From contig NC_084721.1 of NCBI RefSeq assembly GCF_033807575.1, forward strand, positions 62,001 to 126,000: DNA of 64,000 bases. Direction: 5' to 3'. Below are positions 62,321 to 64,000 of this stretch, one piece after another. Numbering within the stretch: the first letter of the stretch is position 1; the number at the start of each line of letters is the position of its first letter. The translations under genes were made by a program, and so were the position numbers. The notes under the pieces were generated by a model that saw only the letters and a program-made list of their open reading frames with translations, searched no databases and was not told the origin of the DNA. The stretch comes from Cydia pomonella. Taxonomy: Eukaryota; Arthropoda; Insecta; Lepidoptera; Tortricidae.

Positions 62321-64000
62321 GTTGTAAGTTGTTGTGTTGTAACATTCACGTTTTAAAAAATTATCTTAGCTTCTAATTTAGAATTTCTAAAAAAATCAAA
62401 ATCAATACTTAATACACACACTAATTACAAAAGATACAAGTATGAATATAATTTAAAACTACAGAAAACACAACTGTCGTACTAGTACTTATGCCACAGC
62501 CAGGTCTCAGACCCACACATGCCCCAATGTGACCCAAGTCGCTCTCCTACGAAACAGTGACATAATACTGACTAAACCTTTGCCTTGTTAACTTATTACT
62601 CTTGTCAACACTGTAGCTTATTTGAAAACTGATGCAAATCCGCACGTGAGTGATAAGCAATTCTCTCGATAATTTACCAGCGTATTCCACGAAGTAGGCA
62701 ACAAAATTAAGCTCCCAACGAGATATGATTTAGTAGCGTTCTTACCGCGCATAAATAATGAATGTTATTACTGCGCGCGGAGAAAAAACACACAAACACG
62801 CGTCGGACAAAAAGCGGCCGTTAAAATCCGTGCAAGCAAAGCTTTTAAGATACGCATCTCCAAACTAAAAGCTTGGATGCACGCGACGTGTGCCTGTGTG
62901 TGTACCAGTAAGTTTGTGCCCATCATTTGTGCCACGGGGTACCCGTATGAACGATACACTTATTGAAAATCACATACAATATTGTTCAAACTACTAAAAT
63001 TCAACGCATTTTTTTTAAAGCTCGGAAAGGGTCAATAAACTAAAATTCGCGTCAATGCACAAGTATTTTTACATTGCGTACAAAGAAAGCTGGTAACTAT
63101 AAAGAGCGCTTCTAATAACATACCTCTTTGGGAGTAGGCTCCACGTGTCGGTACCGAGTAGTGATATTAGCGTTTTGATTTGGGCTGTCTTTGGTTGCAC
63201 GGGCGTAATGGCCGACACGGCTGCATTAGGCGTGTTTGTGTCCGCGTCACACGTCACGTCACGTACTCGTAGATACCATCACAATGAGCCGTAGTTGCGT
63301 ATTGTTGTCCGAAAGTGTTCGGATATTGGCCGTAATCGACATTGCTACACAACGCTTATCAGTGATGTGAAAAGATTCCGTTACATAAGTAAGTAATCGA
63401 TATGAAAGTACATAAGATGAGTCATAAAATTGATCTATACAATAGTCTCTCCTATAACCGAACCGAGAAGATCTTCTACCGCGTAGAAAAAACTGATAGG
63501 TTGGAAAAGCGAGCATCCAAAGGATCTAAAAACCGTAAACTGCATTTGAACTAGCAAGATCTCTAAAATCCTAAAATGCCTTGCCATTAATACATTACAT
63601 TTAATACGTGTTTATATAAGTATAAGCCTAGGACATATCAAGACAATACAGTTAATAATCAAAGCTTAGTGGTACACAAGATTGCACATTGAAATTGTAT
63701 GCACCTACCTCTGTAGTAGGTTGGTATGGTAAGTACATGAAATTGAAGTATTCTTGAAGTCTTTGTAGTTTCTCATAGCTTAACCTCTTAAAGCCCAGCC
63801 ATAGAAATGAAAAATCCAAAATTTGCCGCTGGAATTTAAACCTATAGTGCACGGAATACAGTAGATTTTATTTTGTTTGAAAATTGCACGAAACAAAACA
63901 AATGCAACTCTGTCCTAATTGAAAATGATTTAAATTTCATCGAACTGAATAAGTCCTATAGGTAGGACCTTGGGCCTTACGAGGTTAGAGGTTAGTTCAA
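62321..64000. other. Unassigned non-coding DNA
   Basis: AT-rich with no gene or confident repeat. A CG-rich patch with 'gtcacacgtcacgtcacgta' lies near 63246-63265. Confidence 0.4.

Overview
The window looks like an intergenic or large intronic stretch of an insect genome, most likely a moth or butterfly (Lepidoptera). The evidence is the set of repeats: two tRNA-headed SINE types, several non-LTR retrotransposon 3' ends, a BEL/Pao LTR retrotransposon, many AT-rich fold-back MITEs, and TTAGG repeats of the insect telomere type. The order is inferred from repeat content and was not confirmed by a database search. I found no exon of a host protein-coding gene and no functional tRNA, rRNA or known microRNA. 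Every reading frame I can assign belongs to a transposable element, and almost all of these are broken.

Layout. 1-3.9 kb: unassigned DNA with a LINE tail, a long hairpin and an RTE-like LINE end. 3.9-8.6 kb: two related LINE fragments in tandem, the second split by a 1.0-kb non-autonomous element (family A); an antisense reverse-transcriptase fragment; a MITE split by a palindromic BEL/Pao derivative; and a SINE with a perfect 17-bp target duplication. 11-13.7 kb: a fold-back element with a tRNA-like core, a complete 1,400-bp non-autonomous hAT element with an exact 8-bp target duplication, and a second family A copy. 15.9-23.0 kb: a nearly complete BEL/Pao element on the minus strand, with a 5-bp target duplication and almost identical LTRs, broken by one in-frame stop and a LINE insertion.

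23-33 kb: SINE, RTE and LINE 3' ends, a LINE with a large pentanucleotide repeat in its 3' region, interstitial TTAGG units and further MITEs. 33-39.7 kb: mostly unassigned, with one tandem duplication and one MITE. 39.7-42.9 kb: a decayed R2/R4-type LINE (restriction-like endonuclease type) on the plus strand, split by a 2.07-kb Jockey/CR1-type LINE on the minus strand. 43-50 kb: MITEs, including one nested in another, and SINEs. 50-51 kb: a GC-rich block dense in ATTGT motifs. 52.07-52.49 kb: five 82-bp tandem repeats carrying palindromes. 53-62.4 kb: SINEs, MITEs and LINE ends. The remainder is unassigned.

The elements do not form a pathway. What can be read is insertion order: LINE into BEL; BEL derivative into MITE; family A into LINE; Jockey/CR1-type LINE into R4-type LINE; MITE into MITE. 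I see no convincing new biological system. The best leads are the hAT element with seven CCGGATCCGG sites, the palindromic BEL derivative, the 82-bp palindromic tandem array, and the chimeric BEL-LINE reading frame.
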